A stretch of 64,000 nucleotides of DNA from Alphaproteobacteria bacterium (GCA_018823835.1 JAHJHT010000002.1:124001-188000); one strand, 5' to 3'. Counted from the first letter of the stretch, positions 37,192 through 46,846 are shown. A program made the numbers and translations. The notes: generated from the sequence alone by a model not told the origin.

Positions 37192-38105
37192 GCGCCACCG
37201 AACAGACCATGCGCGGCTGGCTGCTGTCGGAGCGACCGGCATCGCGCATGCAGGCAAGGCTCGGCCGAGCCTATGTGAGCTGGCGCCGCTTTTCAGCCAA
37301 CCGGCTGGCGGTTCTCGGGCTGGGGATCATCGTGCTGCTGATTCTGCTCGCGATTTTTGCCGACCAGCTGGCGCCATACTCGCCGGTGATAGGCGATCTG
37401 CGCAACGCGCGCCTGTTGCCGGCGAGCGCCGAGCACTGGCTGGGTACCGACGACCTTGGCCGCGACATCCTCTCGCGCATCATCTACGGCTCGCGCCTGA
37501 CGCTCTACGTGGTGATCCTGGTCGCCATCATCGCGGCGCCGATCGGCCTGCTGATCGGCACGGTGGCCGGATACGCCGGCGGCTGGACCGACGCGATCCT
37601 GATGCGCATCACCGACATCTTCCTGGCCTTCCCCAAGCTGATCCTGGCACTGGCCTTCGTGGCGGCGCTCGGGCCCGGCATCGAGAACGCGGTGCTGGCG
37701 ATCGCCATCACTTCCTGGCCGCCCTATGCCCGCATCGCGCGCGCCGAAACGATGACGGTGCGCAATTCCGACTACATCGCGGCGGTACGGCTGATGGGCG
37801 CGTCGCCGCTCAGGATCGTCGTGCGCCACATCATGCCCTTGTGCATTTCCTCGCTTATCGTGCGCGTGACGCTCGACATGGCCGGCATCATCCTGACCGC
37901 GGCAGGGCTCGGCTTTCTCGGCCTCGGCGCGCAGCCGCCGCTGCCCGAATGGGGCGCCATGATCGCGTCGGGCCGGCGCTTCATTCTCGACCAGTGGTGG
38001 GTGGCGGCAGCGCCGGGTGCGGCCATCCTGATCGTCAGCCTCGGCTTCAACCTTTTGGGCGACGGACTGCGCGACGCGCTCGACCCGCGGGGCGGCGAGC
38101 AATGA
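37188..38105 (+). CDS. peptide ABC importer, permease (DppC-like)
   Basis: 305 residues. An N-terminal OppC-type cytoplasmic segment precedes the first helix at about 42-62. HWLGTDDLGRDILSR and the EAA loop IAAVRLMGASPLRIV are characteristic of DppC. It forms the channel with the DppB-like protein. Its start and stop both overlap neighbours as ATGA, indicating coupled translation. Confidence 0.92.
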   Translation: MSATEQTMRGWLLSERPASRMQARLGRAYVSWRRFSANRLAVLGLGIIVLLILLAIFADQLAPYSPVIGDLRNARLLPASAEHWLGTDDLGRDILSRIIYGSRLTLYVVILVAIIAAPIGLLIGTVAGYAGGWTDAILMRITDIFLAFPKLILALAFVAALGPGIENAVLAIAITSWPPYARIARAETMTVRNSDYIAAVRLMGASPLRIVVRHIMPLCISSLIVRVTLDMAGIILTAAGLGFLGLGAQPPLPEWGAMIASGRRFILDQWWVAAAPGAAILIVSLGFNLLGDGLRDALDPRGGEQ

Positions 38106-38935
38106 CGGAATTGCTTTCGGTCGAACAGCTGAAGGTGCATTTCCCCACCCGCACGGGCGTTGTGGAAGCGGTGCGCGGCGTCTCCTTCACGCTCGGCAAG
38201 GAGCGGCTCGGGATCGTCGGCGAGTCGGGCTCGGGCAAGTCGCAGACCGGGCGCGCCATCATGGGGCTGACGCCGCCGAGCGCCAGAATTTCGGCCGACC
38301 GGCTGGCGTTCGACGGTATCGACCTGCTCGGGATCTCCGCACGGGAGCGGCGCTCGCTGAGGGGCAAGCGGATCGCGATGATCCTGCAGGACCCGAAATA
38401 CTCGCTGAACCCGGTGATGAGCATCGGCCGGCAGATCGTCGAAACCCTGCGAACGCACGAGAAGGTGGGCGCCGCCGAGGCGCGCGACCGGGCGCTGGCC
38501 ATGCTGGAGGCGGTGCAGATCCGCGAGGCGGGCCGCGTCTTCGACCTGCATCCTCACGAGGTGTCGGGCGGCATGGGCCAGCGGGCGATGATCGCCATGA
38601 TGTTGATCGCCGGCCCGGAACTGCTGATCGCCGACGAGCCGACCTCGGCGCTCGACGTCACGGTGCAGCTCGACATTCTGGCCATCCTCGACCGGCTGGT
38701 GGCCGATCGCGGCATGGGGCTTATTTTCATTTCGCACGATCTCAGGCTGGTCTCGTCGTTCTGCAACCGCGTCATCGTGATGTATGCCGGCAAGATCGTC
38801 GAGGAACTGCCGGCATCCGAACTCGCCAATGCCGAACACCCCTACACGCGAGGGCTGCTCAACTGCATGCCCAAGATCGGCGAGCACCGCCACCCGCTGC
38901 CGGTGCTCGACCGCAAGCCGGAGTGGGCGCTGTGA
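38102..38935 (+). CDS. peptide ABC importer, ATP-binding subunit (DppD-like)
   Basis: 277 residues: Walker A GESGSGKSQ, signature VSGGMGQRAMIAMML and Walker B LLIADEPTSALD. The C-terminal oligopeptide-type extension is short (ends PVLDRKPEWAL), and the Cys cluster seen in many DppD proteins is reduced to one Cys. It is one of two ATPases of the importer. The stop overlaps the next GTG start. Confidence 0.92.
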   Translation: MTELLSVEQLKVHFPTRTGVVEAVRGVSFTLGKERLGIVGESGSGKSQTGRAIMGLTPPSARISADRLAFDGIDLLGISARERRSLRGKRIAMILQDPKYSLNPVMSIGRQIVETLRTHEKVGAAEARDRALAMLEAVQIREAGRVFDLHPHEVSGGMGQRAMIAMMLIAGPELLIADEPTSALDVTVQLDILAILDRLVADRGMGLIFISHDLRLVSSFCNRVIVMYAGKIVEELPASELANAEHPYTRGLLNCMPKIGEHRHPLPVLDRKPEWAL

Positions 38936-39681
38936 GCGCGGCACTGACCGTCGAAGGGCTGCGCGTCATCTATGACGGGCACCACGCGCTGAAGGGCGTC
39001 ACCCTGGAAGTCCGGCAGGGTGAATCCTACGGCCTCGTCGGCGAGTCCGGCTCCGGCAAATCGACCTTGCTGCGGGCGATTGCCGGGCTGGCGCCCGTCG
39101 CCGAAGGACAGATCGCCGTTGGCGGCGAGAGGCTCGGCGCACGGCGCGACAAGGCCTTCTACCGCAAGGTGCAGATGGTGTTTCAGGACCCCTACGGTTC
39201 GCTGCATCCGCGCCAGACTGTCGACCGGCTTCTGCTCGAACCCCTGGCGATCCACGGCTTTGCCGACATCGAGGCGCGCATCGTGCGGGCGCTGGACGAG
39301 GTCGGGCTCGGCGCCGGCTTCCGTTTCCGCTACTCGCACCAGCTGTCGGGGGGGCAACGGCAGCGCGTCGCCATCGCGCGGGCGCTGATCCTGGAGCCGT
39401 CCGTCCTGCTGCTCGACGAGCCGACCTCCGCACTCGACGCATCCGTTCAGGCCGAGGTGCTGAACCTGCTCGAGCAGGTGCGCGGCGACCGCGGCCTGAC
39501 CTTCCTGATGGTCAGCCACGACCTCGCGATCGTAACCCACATGTGCGAGCGGCTGATGGTGATGCAGGGCGGCGAGGAGGTGGAGCGGCTGTCGGCCGAC
39601 GACCTCGCTGCCCAGCATGTCACGCGCGACTACACCCGCAACCTGCTCACGGCCAGCGCCGGTTTTGTGCGCCGCGCCTGA
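38932..39681 (+). CDS. peptide ABC importer, ATP-binding subunit (DppF-like)
   Basis: 249 residues, short for DppF. Walker A is GESGSGKSTLL, signature LSGGQRQRVAIARAL and Walker B LLLDEPTSALD. The GTG at 38932 overlaps the upstream stop as GTGA and is preferred to a GTG three codons earlier. It closes the dipeptidase-importer operon. Confidence 0.9.
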   Translation: MSAALTVEGLRVIYDGHHALKGVTLEVRQGESYGLVGESGSGKSTLLRAIAGLAPVAEGQIAVGGERLGARRDKAFYRKVQMVFQDPYGSLHPRQTVDRLLLEPLAIHGFADIEARIVRALDEVGLGAGFRFRYSHQLSGGQRQRVAIARALILEPSVLLLDEPTSALDASVQAEVLNLLEQVRGDRGLTFLMVSHDLAIVTHMCERLMVMQGGEEVERLSADDLAAQHVTRDYTRNLLTASAGFVRRA

Positions 39682-39827
39682 GAGGACCGGAACAATGTCG
39701 CCGTCCGGCCATTTGGCAAGCACGCGCTTGTACACCCGGGCGCATCACCCGATAACAATGCCGGCCTTCGGACGAGAGTGTTGACGTCGCGCCCGCGCGA
39801 GACCATCAATCCAGCAGGAGTTATGTG

Positions 39828-40085
39828 ATGACCAAAGTTACCTACGAGATCGTCGAGCATGACGGCGGCTGGGCCTACCGGATGGACGGCACCTATTCGG
39901 AGACCTTCCGCACGCATGGCGACGCGCTTGCCGCAGCCAAGATCGCTGCCGCAGAGCAGCAGGTGGCGGGCAAGACCGAGGGCATCAGCTACGAGGACAA
40001 GTCCGGCCGCTGGCACGGCGAGGTAGCCTCGGGAGACGACCGGCCCGAAGCAGAGGTCGAGGACAAGGCCGGCAAGAACAGCTGA
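39828..40085 (+). CDS. DUF2188-like small protein
   Basis: 85 residues. The pattern YEIVEHDGGWAYRMDG followed by FRTHGDALAAAKIAA fits the DUF2188 family, small cytosolic proteins of unknown function. AGGAG lies 7 bases before the ATG at 39828. The acidic C-terminal tail is probably disordered. It stands alone, with its own ribosome site, between the importer operon and yidC. Confidence 0.8.
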   Translation: MTKVTYEIVEHDGGWAYRMDGTYSETFRTHGDALAAAKIAAAEQQVAGKTEGISYEDKSGRWHGEVASGDDRPEAEVEDKAGKNS

Positions 40086-40316
40086 CGCCGGACTTGAGAC
40101 CGGGACACAGGTCCTGGCACATGCGGCTTGCCATGCAGACCTCGCCACGAGGCCGACGCTATCCGCTCCCGGAAAGCCCGCGGCATGCGGATGACGCTCG
40201 CGCCACCGACAGCTACGCGGCGCAGAAAATAGTTTCCAGAAAGCAGACGAGACGCGGGCCGGGCACCCTGCCCCGAAGGGGCCGCGGCACCGGCGTTGGA
40301 CGCCCCGGGCGCCGGC

Positions 40317-42143
40317 CTATTCGGCCGGCGAAGGCTTCTTCTTGAACAACGCCACGAGATTGTCCCAGAGCTCGATCTTGGCGCCCTGGCGCTTCATGAT
40401 GACACCCTGCTGGATGATCGACAGCGTGTTGTTCCAGGCCCAGTAGATAACCAGGCCGGCCGGGAAGGTCGCCAGCATGAAGGTGAAGATCACCGGCATC
40501 CAGGTGAAGATCATCTGCTGCGTCGGGTCGGGCGGCGTCGGGTTCATGCGCATCTGCAGGAACATCGTAACACCCATGATCAGCGGCCAGACGCCGATCA
40601 TCAGGAACGCCGGCACCGAATAGGGCAGCAGGCCGAACAAGTTGAACAGCGAGGTCGGGTCGGGTGCCGCCAGATCCTGGATCCAGCCGAAGAACGGCGC
40701 GTGGCGCATCTCGATGGTGACGTAGAGCACCTTGTAGAGGGCGAAGAAGACGGGGATCTGGATCAGCACCGGCCAGCAGCCGGCCAGCGGATTGATCTTC
40801 TCCGTCTTGTAGAGCTCCATCATCGCCTGCTGCTGCTTCATCTTGTCACCCGCGTGCTTCTCGCGGATTTCCAGCATTTTCGGCTGCACCATCTTCATCT
40901 TCGCCATGGACTTGTAGGACTTGTTGGCGAGCGGGAAGAAGACGGCCTTGACGACGACGGTCGTGGCCAGGATCGCCAGGCCGAAATTGCCGAGCATCTT
41001 GTAGAGCGTGTCGATCAGCCAGAACATCGGCTTGGTGATGAAATAGAACCAGCCCCAGTCGATCAGCAGGTCGAACTGGCGGATCTTGTCGTCGGTCTCA
41101 TAGTCCTGGATCTTGCCGACTTCCTTGGCGCCAGCAAAGATCAGCGTTTCGACCGTATCCGACTGTCCGGGCGCGATCGTGATCGCGTCGGTCAGGAAGT
41201 CGGACTGGTAGCGCGGGCGACCGTCGTCGAAATAGGCATAGCGCGGCTGGAATGCCTGCTTGCCGGAAGGCACGAGCGCGACGGCCCAGTACTTGTCGGT
41301 GATGCCGAGCCAGCCGTCGGTCGACTTGCCGGGCTTGATCTGCCGGTCGTCCTCGATGGTGGAGTACTTGATCTCCTCGAGACCCTCCTCGCCGGTGACG
41401 CCGATGAGGCCCTCGTGCAGCACGTAGATGCTGGCGTGGTTGGGCTTGTCGAAGCGCGTGACCCGGCCGTAGTTGGACAGCGACACGGGTGCCGTTCCGG
41501 CATTGCTGACCGTGTCGGAGATCGAGAACATGTAGTTGGTATCGACCGAGATGGTGCGCCTGAAGGTCAGGCCCTTCTCGTTGGTGAAGACCAGCGTGAC
41601 GGGATCGGTCGGGGTCAGCGTCTGGTTGCCTTCGACCGTCCACTGCGTGTCGGCGCCGGGGACGGTGCCGGTGTCGGCGCTGCCGACATAGCCGATCTCG
41701 GCGAAATAGCCGTTCGGCAGGGCCGACGGGCTGAGCAGCTCGATGGTCGGCGACGAGTCCTTGACGGTGACGTGGTAGCGATTGAGGCGCACGTCATCGA
41801 GACGGGCGCCCGTCAGGTTGATCGAGCCGGAGAGGCTCGGCGTGTCGATCCGGACGCGCTGGCTGGCGGCGACTGCGGCCTCGCGCGTTTCCGCGCTCTG
41901 TACGCCGCCCGCAGTGCCGGGAACGGCACCTTGGGGTGGCGCGGCCGGCGCATCGACGCCCGGCATCGCCGGCGCTGCTGGCGCTGCAGGGTCGGCTGCA
42001 CCCTGCTCTCCGACCATCTCCTGCTTGACCCGGGCGACCTCGCGCTCTTTTTCGATCTTCGGGTTCATGTAGAACACCTGCCAGACCGTCAGGATCAGCA
42101 CCGAAAGCGCGATGGTGATGAAGAAATTGCGGTTGTTTTCCAT
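40317..42143 (-). CDS. yidC: membrane protein insertase YidC
   Basis: 608 residues. An N-terminal helix (about 5-22) is followed by a Pro/Ala-rich linker and a large periplasmic domain, then the five-helix insertase core (about 370-590) ending with a basic tail. Conserved parts include NPLAGCWPVLIQIPVF and FPAGLVIYWAWNN. It inserts proteins into the inner membrane, alone or with SecYEG. It lies 15 bases after rnpA in the usual rpmH-rnpA-yidC order. A GC-rich hairpin (CGCCGGCC/GGCCGGCG) spans its stop codon and may be the terminator. The gap 40086-40316 shows nothing else. Confidence 0.97.
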   Translation of the reverse strand: MENNRNFFITIALSVLILTVWQVFYMNPKIEKEREVARVKQEMVGEQGAADPAAPAAPAMPGVDAPAAPPQGAVPGTAGGVQSAETREAAVAASQRVRIDTPSLSGSINLTGARLDDVRLNRYHVTVKDSSPTIELLSPSALPNGYFAEIGYVGSADTGTVPGADTQWTVEGNQTLTPTDPVTLVFTNEKGLTFRRTISVDTNYMFSISDTVSNAGTAPVSLSNYGRVTRFDKPNHASIYVLHEGLIGVTGEEGLEEIKYSTIEDDRQIKPGKSTDGWLGITDKYWAVALVPSGKQAFQPRYAYFDDGRPRYQSDFLTDAITIAPGQSDTVETLIFAGAKEVGKIQDYETDDKIRQFDLLIDWGWFYFITKPMFWLIDTLYKMLGNFGLAILATTVVVKAVFFPLANKSYKSMAKMKMVQPKMLEIREKHAGDKMKQQQAMMELYKTEKINPLAGCWPVLIQIPVFFALYKVLYVTIEMRHAPFFGWIQDLAAPDPTSLFNLFGLLPYSVPAFLMIGVWPLIMGVTMFLQMRMNPTPPDPTQQMIFTWMPVIFTFMLATFPAGLVIYWAWNNTLSIIQQGVIMKRQGAKIELWDNLVALFKKKPSPAE

Positions 42144-42158
42144 CGGGAAGCCTTGGTC

Positions 42159-42512
42159 CTAACGCTTTGCACGCAGCCGGCGCGACAACTCTGCCCCGAT
42201 ATCGGAGAAGGGGACGGTCAGAAGTTCCTCGCGCCCGACGATCACATAGTCGTTGCCGGGCTGCATGTCACCTGCAGCAAGAACGCGCACGGCCTCCTTC
42301 AGCCGCCGGCGAACGCGGTTGCGCACGACGGCGTTGCCGACCTTTTTGGTGACCGTGAAGCCGACGCGCGCCGCGGCATCGTCGCCACGGTCGAGGACTT
42401 CAACGAGAAACAGCCGCCCGCGGCGCTTTTCACCACGCCGGACGGCCAGAAATTCCGCCCGCTTGCGAAGCCGCGCTGGCGCGGCCTGCAGGGGCTTGCC
42501 GGTTGCCGGCAA
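42159..42512 (-). CDS. rnpA: ribonuclease P protein component
   Basis: 117 residues. The RNR box reads [15 protein letters not shown], and [11 protein letters not shown] precedes it, as in all RnpA proteins. It binds M1 RNA and helps process the 5' ends of tRNA precursors. The start is a TTG at 42512, 15 bases after the rpmH stop, with AAGG about 8 bases upstream; no ATG lies before the conserved [14 protein letters not shown] region. Confidence 0.95.
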   Translation of the reverse strand: MPATGKPLQAAPARLRKRAEFLAVRRGEKRRGRLFLVEVLDRGDDAAARVGFTVTKKVGNAVVRNRVRRRLKEAVRVLAAGDMQPGNDYVIVGREELLTVPFSDIGAELSRRLRAKR

Positions 42513-42527
42513 TCGGGTCGCCTTCGC

Positions 42528-42662
42528 TCAGGCGGAAAGCCGCTTACGGCCGCGGTTGCGGCGGGCGGCAACGACACCGCGACCACCCTTGGTGGCCATG
42601 CGGGCACGGAAGCCGTGCCGACGCTTGCGGACGAGTTTGGACGGCTGATAGGTACGCTTCAT
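42528..42662 (-). CDS. rpmH: 50S ribosomal protein L34
   Basis: 44 residues, beginning [18 protein letters not shown] and ending RKRLSA, which is the full length of this very basic ribosomal protein. It binds 23S rRNA and is made from the first gene of the rpmH-rnpA-yidC unit. Its promoter is at 42786-42814, giving a leader of roughly 115 bases. Confidence 0.97.
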   Translation of the reverse strand: MKRTYQPSKLVRKRRHGFRARMATKGGRGVVAARRNRGRKRLSA

Positions 42663-43007
42663 TTCTATTAATACCGCGGAGTGCGGCCCTTCTTCGTTCT
42701 GTCACTTGGGTAACAGGGAGCTGACCCGGTCCTTTCCAGCACGCAATACAAAGCGCGCCGGACTGGAGGCCCGAGCGTGTGCGGGCTTATAGAAAGAAGG
42801 TTTTTGGAAGTCAATCCGACGCCGACGCGCCCTGTCACTTGTCCGACAGACTTCACGAAGGGGTGAGCACGGTTGTACAATCGAGCAAATCGGGGTGACA
42901 CTGGCGGAATTGGCTTGTCTGGCTTCCGAGCCACCGGCATGTGGCGAGATGGCGCCGCATCGGCAATCCGGTCGGGGCGGCCGCAAAACACCATCGGGGA
43001 AGCAAAC
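42663..43007. other. intergenic region between rpmH and the VTT protein gene
   Basis: 345 bases without a gene. It holds the rpmH leader and promoter (42786-42814, minus strand). The half nearer the VTT protein must hold that gene's promoter, but I could not pick out boxes with confidence. No repeat or small RNA is obvious. Confidence 0.5.
42786..42814 (-). promoter_or_regulatory. sigma-70-type promoter of rpmH
   Basis: On the minus strand TTGACT (42814-42809) and TATAAG (42791-42786) are 17 bases apart, a near-consensus housekeeping promoter, about 125 bases before the rpmH ATG. It is AT-rich compared with its surroundings. Confidence 0.75.
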
Positions 43008-43775
43008 ATGGCCAAAGTTCCGGCCACCTGCACGACACGAGACGAAGACGCGGATCGCCAGGGCAAGAAGCACTGGCACCTGTTGCCGATCGCCATAGTC
43101 GTGGCCGGGCTGGGGCTCGGCTATGCAATGGGCTGGCACGAGTTCCTGACGCTGCACTATCTCGGCGAAAGCCGCACGATGCTGAAGGATTTCGTGGGCC
43201 AACACCCGGTTCTGGCGCCGGCGGGCTTCATCGTTCTCTACGCGCTGGCGGTCGCCTTTTCCTTCCCGGCCGCCTCCGTGCTGACCATCTTCGCGGGCTT
43301 CCTTTTCGGCTGGCTGATCGGCGGCGCCTGCACGGTCGTGGCAGCGACCGCCGGGGCGACGGCGCTGTTTCTCGCCGCACGCTCGGCCTTTGGCGGCTTT
43401 CTCAAGCAGCGCGCCGGGCCGGCCGCGGCAAAGCTAGCCAGCGGCTTCGAGAAGGACGCCTTCAGCTACCTGCTCGTGCTGCGCATCGCGCCCTTCATCC
43501 CGTTCTTCATCGTCAACATTGCGCCGGCGCTCTTCGATGTCCGCCTCAGGACCTATGTCACCGCCACGTTGATCGGCATCATGCCGGGGACTTTCGCCTA
43601 TGCCTGGCTCGGCCAGGGCGTCGACAGCGTGCTCGTCGCCGCGGAGAGTGCCGGCCGCAATGCCGCGGTTTCCGACCTCGTGACGCCCGAGATTACGATC
43701 GCCTTCGTCGCGCTGGCGCTTGTGGCCGCGCTGGCGACGATTGTAAGGAAGGTCTGGGCGCCGCGCGAATCCTGA
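43008..43775 (+). CDS. TVP38/TMEM64 (VTT-domain) membrane protein
   Basis: 255 residues with about six hydrophobic segments. The VTT core contains FSFPAASVLTIFAGFLFG, LLVLRIAPFIPFFIVN and GIMPGTFAYAWLGQG, as in DedA-related proteins implicated in lipid scrambling. GGGGA lies about 7 bases before the ATG at 43008; longer in-frame starts have no ribosome site. It is followed 32 bases later by a pyridine-nucleotide disulfide oxidoreductase, a pairing seen in many bacteria, where the VTT protein and the flavoprotein appear to work together in an undefined way. Confidence 0.88.
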   Translation: MAKVPATCTTRDEDADRQGKKHWHLLPIAIVVAGLGLGYAMGWHEFLTLHYLGESRTMLKDFVGQHPVLAPAGFIVLYALAVAFSFPAASVLTIFAGFLFGWLIGGACTVVAATAGATALFLAARSAFGGFLKQRAGPAAAKLASGFEKDAFSYLLVLRIAPFIPFFIVNIAPALFDVRLRTYVTATLIGIMPGTFAYAWLGQGVDSVLVAAESAGRNAAVSDLVTPEITIAFVALALVAALATIVRKVWAPRES

Positions 43776-43807
43776 CGGGATTTGCACGGTCTGGGCAAGG
43801 GCAATCC

Positions 43808-45232
43808 ATGACGAAGCTACTTACACCCGACATTTGTGTCATCGGCGCCGGCTCTGGCGGCCTTTCCGTTGCGGCAGCCGCTGCGGCATTCGGGGTACCG
43901 GTCGTGCTGGTCGAAAAGGGCAAGATGGGCGGCGACTGCCTGAACTATGGCTGCGTGCCCTCCAAGGCGCTGATTGCGGCCGGCAAGCAGGCACAGGCGA
44001 TGCGCAGCGCCGCGAAGTTCGGCATCGCCAATGTCGAGCCCGAGATCGACTTCAAGGCGGTCATGGCGCATGTGCGCGGGGTGATCGCCAGCATCGCGCC
44101 GACCGATTCCGTCGAACGCTTCACCGCGCTTGGCGTCACCGTCATCAAGGCGGAAGCGAAGTTCATCGCACGCAACCGTCTGGTTGCCGGCGATACCGAG
44201 ATCCGTGCGCGCCGCTTCGTGATCGCGACCGGGTCGTCGGCCTTCGTGCCGCCGATCCCGGGCCTCGAGGACATCGCCTATCTCACCAACGAGACCGTGT
44301 TCGACCTGACGCGGCGGCCGGGACACCTCGTCATCGTCGGCGGCGGGCCGATCGGCATGGAACTGGCGCAGGCTTTCTGCCGACTGGGTTCGCAGGTGAC
44401 TGTTCTCGACACCGGCCAGGTGCTTTCTAAGGACGACCCCGAACTGGTCGGCATCGTCAGGGACAGGCTGCGTTCGGAAGGCGTCAGGATCTGCGAACGC
44501 ACCCGCGTCGCCCGCATCGAGCAGCGCGGCAAGTCCGGCGTCAAGGTATTCACCGAGGGGCCCGACGGCGAGGAAGAGATCGATGGCAGCCACATCCTGA
44601 TCGCTACCGGTCGGGTGCCCAACACCGAGGGGCTCGACCTCAAGAAGGCAGGCGTCAGGCTTGCAGGCAAGTCGATCGACGCCAGCGCCATGCTGCGGAC
44701 GACCAACCGGCGCATCTATGCTGTCGGCGACGTGATCGGCCGGCAGCAGTTCACCCATGCCGCGAATTACCATGCCGGCCTGGTGGTGCGGGCGCTGCTG
44801 TTCAGGCTGCCGGCCAAGGACCGCGGGCTGATCCCCTGGGCTACCTACACGGACCCGGAGCTCGCACATGTCGGCCTGACCGAGGCGCAGGCCCTGAAGC
44901 GCTACCGCAAGGTGCGCATCCTGCGCTGGCCCCTCGCCGAGAACGACCGGGCGCAGGCGGAGCACAAGACAGACGGCCACATCAAGCTCGTGACCAGCCG
45001 CAAGGGCGAGATACTGGGCGTCAGCATCGTCGGCGCCGGCGCCTCCGAAATGATCGCCAGCTGGACGCTGGCAATGACGCAGGGCCTCAAGCTCCAGGAC
45101 ATCACGTCGACCGTGATGGCCTACCCGACGATGAGCGAAATTGGCAAACGCGCCGCAATCACCTATTTTGTTCCTCAGACCCGCAGGCCGCTGGTGAGAG
45201 GAATCGTGCGCTTCCTGCGCCTGTTCGGCTGA
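43808..45232 (+). CDS. MerA/Lpd-like FAD-dependent disulfide oxidoreductase
   Basis: 474 residues. A Rossmann motif (CVIGAGSGGLSVAAAA) is followed by the redox disulfide Cys44/Cys49 (GGDCLNYGCVPSK), an NAD(P) fold (LVIVGGGPIGMELAQAF) and the C-terminal dimer domain. The HMA domain and the C-terminal Cys pair of true mercuric reductases are absent. The usual HPT of lipoamide dehydrogenases reads AYPTMSE, so it is neither enzyme in the strict sense. The substrate is unknown. It is co-directional with the VTT gene and is probably in one operon with it. Confidence 0.88.
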   Translation: MTKLLTPDICVIGAGSGGLSVAAAAAAFGVPVVLVEKGKMGGDCLNYGCVPSKALIAAGKQAQAMRSAAKFGIANVEPEIDFKAVMAHVRGVIASIAPTDSVERFTALGVTVIKAEAKFIARNRLVAGDTEIRARRFVIATGSSAFVPPIPGLEDIAYLTNETVFDLTRRPGHLVIVGGGPIGMELAQAFCRLGSQVTVLDTGQVLSKDDPELVGIVRDRLRSEGVRICERTRVARIEQRGKSGVKVFTEGPDGEEEIDGSHILIATGRVPNTEGLDLKKAGVRLAGKSIDASAMLRTTNRRIYAVGDVIGRQQFTHAANYHAGLVVRALLFRLPAKDRGLIPWATYTDPELAHVGLTEAQALKRYRKVRILRWPLAENDRAQAEHKTDGHIKLVTSRKGEILGVSIVGAGASEMIASWTLAMTQGLKLQDITSTVMAYPTMSEIGKRAAITYFVPQTRRPLVRGIVRFLRLFG

Positions 45233-45269
45233 ACACGCCAACCGTCGACAACGGGAACGCAACCCTGGC

Positions 45270-46760
45270 ATGAGCGATGTAGAGATCAGTCCGGGCGACC
45301 AGCGACCGCCACGGGGCGCGTCGCGCAGCGTGCCGCTGGCGCGCGGGCTGTCGACCAAGCTTCTGCTTCTGACCGTGCTTTTCGTGATGATCGCGGAAGT
45401 GCTGATCTTCCTGCCGTCGATCGCCAATTTCCGCCTGCGCTGGCTGGAGGAACGCCTCGGCGCCGCGGCCGCGGTTTCGACCGTATTGCTGCAGGAAAGC
45501 CCCGAGAGCCTGTCGCGGACGGTGCAGAACGACGTGCTGATGGCAATCGGCGCCAAGGCGATCGCGGTGCGCGACGGCGGCGTCTCGCGCCTGCTGGTGA
45601 TCGCCGAGATGCCGCCCGAGGTCGACGAGCATGTCGACATCGCCAGGACCGGGCCGGTCGCGGCGATGCGGGGCGCGCTGGAGACGGTGTTTTTCGGCGG
45701 CAACCGCATGCTGCGCGTGTTCGGGCGCGTCGGCGAAAGCCGGACCGAATTCGAGCTCATCCTGCCGGACTTCCGCCTGCGCGAGGCGATGCTGGTCTAC
45801 TCCCGCAATGTCGCAATGCTGTCGCTGCTGATCTCGCTGATCACCGCCGCGCTGGTCTATACGGCGATCGACCGCATCATGATCCGCCCTATCCGGGCGA
45901 TGACCAGCTCGATGCTGGCCTTCTCCCGGGCGCCGGACGATCCGGGACGCGTCATCTTGCCGGAAGACCGCTCCGACGAGATCGGCGTCGCCGAGCGCGA
46001 ACTGGCCGACATGCAGCAGCAATTGCAGAAGACGCTTGGCGAGCAGAAGCACCTGGCCGACCTCGGCCTGGCGGTGTCGAAGATCAATCACGACATGCGC
46101 AACATTCTGGCTTCGGCCCAGCTGCTCAGCGACCGCCTGCGCGACGTGCGCGACCCCACGGTGCAGGCCTTCGCCCCAAAACTCCTGCGCGCGCTCGACC
46201 GCGCCGTCGCCTATTCGGAGGGCGTGCTCGCCTATGGCCGCACCCAGGAGGCACCGCCATCGCGGCGCCGGCTCAGGCTGCACCAGCTTGTCGATGAAGT
46301 GCAGGGCCTGCTCGGCATCGAGGACAGCGGGGTCGAGTTCGTCAACGCCGTCGACCCGCAATTCGAGGTCGATGCCGATTCCGAGCAGCTCTACCGGGTG
46401 CTGACCAATCTTTCGCGCAACGCCGTGCAGGCGATGGCAGGCGACGGGAGCGGCGGCGTCGTGCGCCGGCTGACCATATCGGCCGAGCGCAGCGGCAGCG
46501 TCAGCCGCATCCTGGTCGCCGACACGGGCCCCGGCCTGCCGCAGAAGGCGCGCGAGAATCTGTTCACGGCGTTTCGCGGCTCGGCGCGCAGCGGCGGCAC
46601 CGGCCTTGGCCTTGCCATCGCGCAGGAGCTGGTGCGCGCACATGGCGGCACGCTCGAGCTCGTCGAGAGCGTGGGCGGGAGAACCGTTTTTGCTGTCACC
46701 ATTCCCGACCAGCCGGTGAGCCTCGAGGAAGCCCGCAGCGGCCTGCGGCGGCCCGCCTGA
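45270..46760 (+). CDS. sensor histidine kinase
   Basis: 496 residues. Membrane helices at about 30-50 and 178-200 enclose a periplasmic sensor of about 125 residues, followed by a HAMP-like segment. The phospho-acceptor is His274 in KINHDMRNIL, and the catalytic domain shows NLSRNAVQAM (N box), DTGPGLP and GTGLGLAIAQEL. It autophosphorylates and passes phosphate to an Asp on a response regulator, but no regulator gene lies next to it. It begins 37 bases after the disulfide oxidoreductase and could be read with it, hinting at redox or envelope sensing. Confidence 0.92.
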   Translation: MSDVEISPGDQRPPRGASRSVPLARGLSTKLLLLTVLFVMIAEVLIFLPSIANFRLRWLEERLGAAAAVSTVLLQESPESLSRTVQNDVLMAIGAKAIAVRDGGVSRLLVIAEMPPEVDEHVDIARTGPVAAMRGALETVFFGGNRMLRVFGRVGESRTEFELILPDFRLREAMLVYSRNVAMLSLLISLITAALVYTAIDRIMIRPIRAMTSSMLAFSRAPDDPGRVILPEDRSDEIGVAERELADMQQQLQKTLGEQKHLADLGLAVSKINHDMRNILASAQLLSDRLRDVRDPTVQAFAPKLLRALDRAVAYSEGVLAYGRTQEAPPSRRRLRLHQLVDEVQGLLGIEDSGVEFVNAVDPQFEVDADSEQLYRVLTNLSRNAVQAMAGDGSGGVVRRLTISAERSGSVSRILVADTGPGLPQKARENLFTAFRGSARSGGTGLGLAIAQELVRAHGGTLELVESVGGRTVFAVTIPDQPVSLEEARSGLRRPA

Positions 46761-46846
46761 GACAGCCCCTGCTGATCGCAGGCCCCGGCAACCTGCAGCG
46801 ACAAGACGGCTGCGAAAGGGTCGGCAAAAGAATTCGGTCTTGCCGC

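Noticed and set aside
40296..42671. 791-codon plus-strand open frame
   Set aside because: Antisense of yidC, rnpA and rpmH, all unmistakable.
43808..45232. Mercury resistance (merA)
   Set aside because: No HMA domain, no C-terminal Cys pair and no other mer genes.
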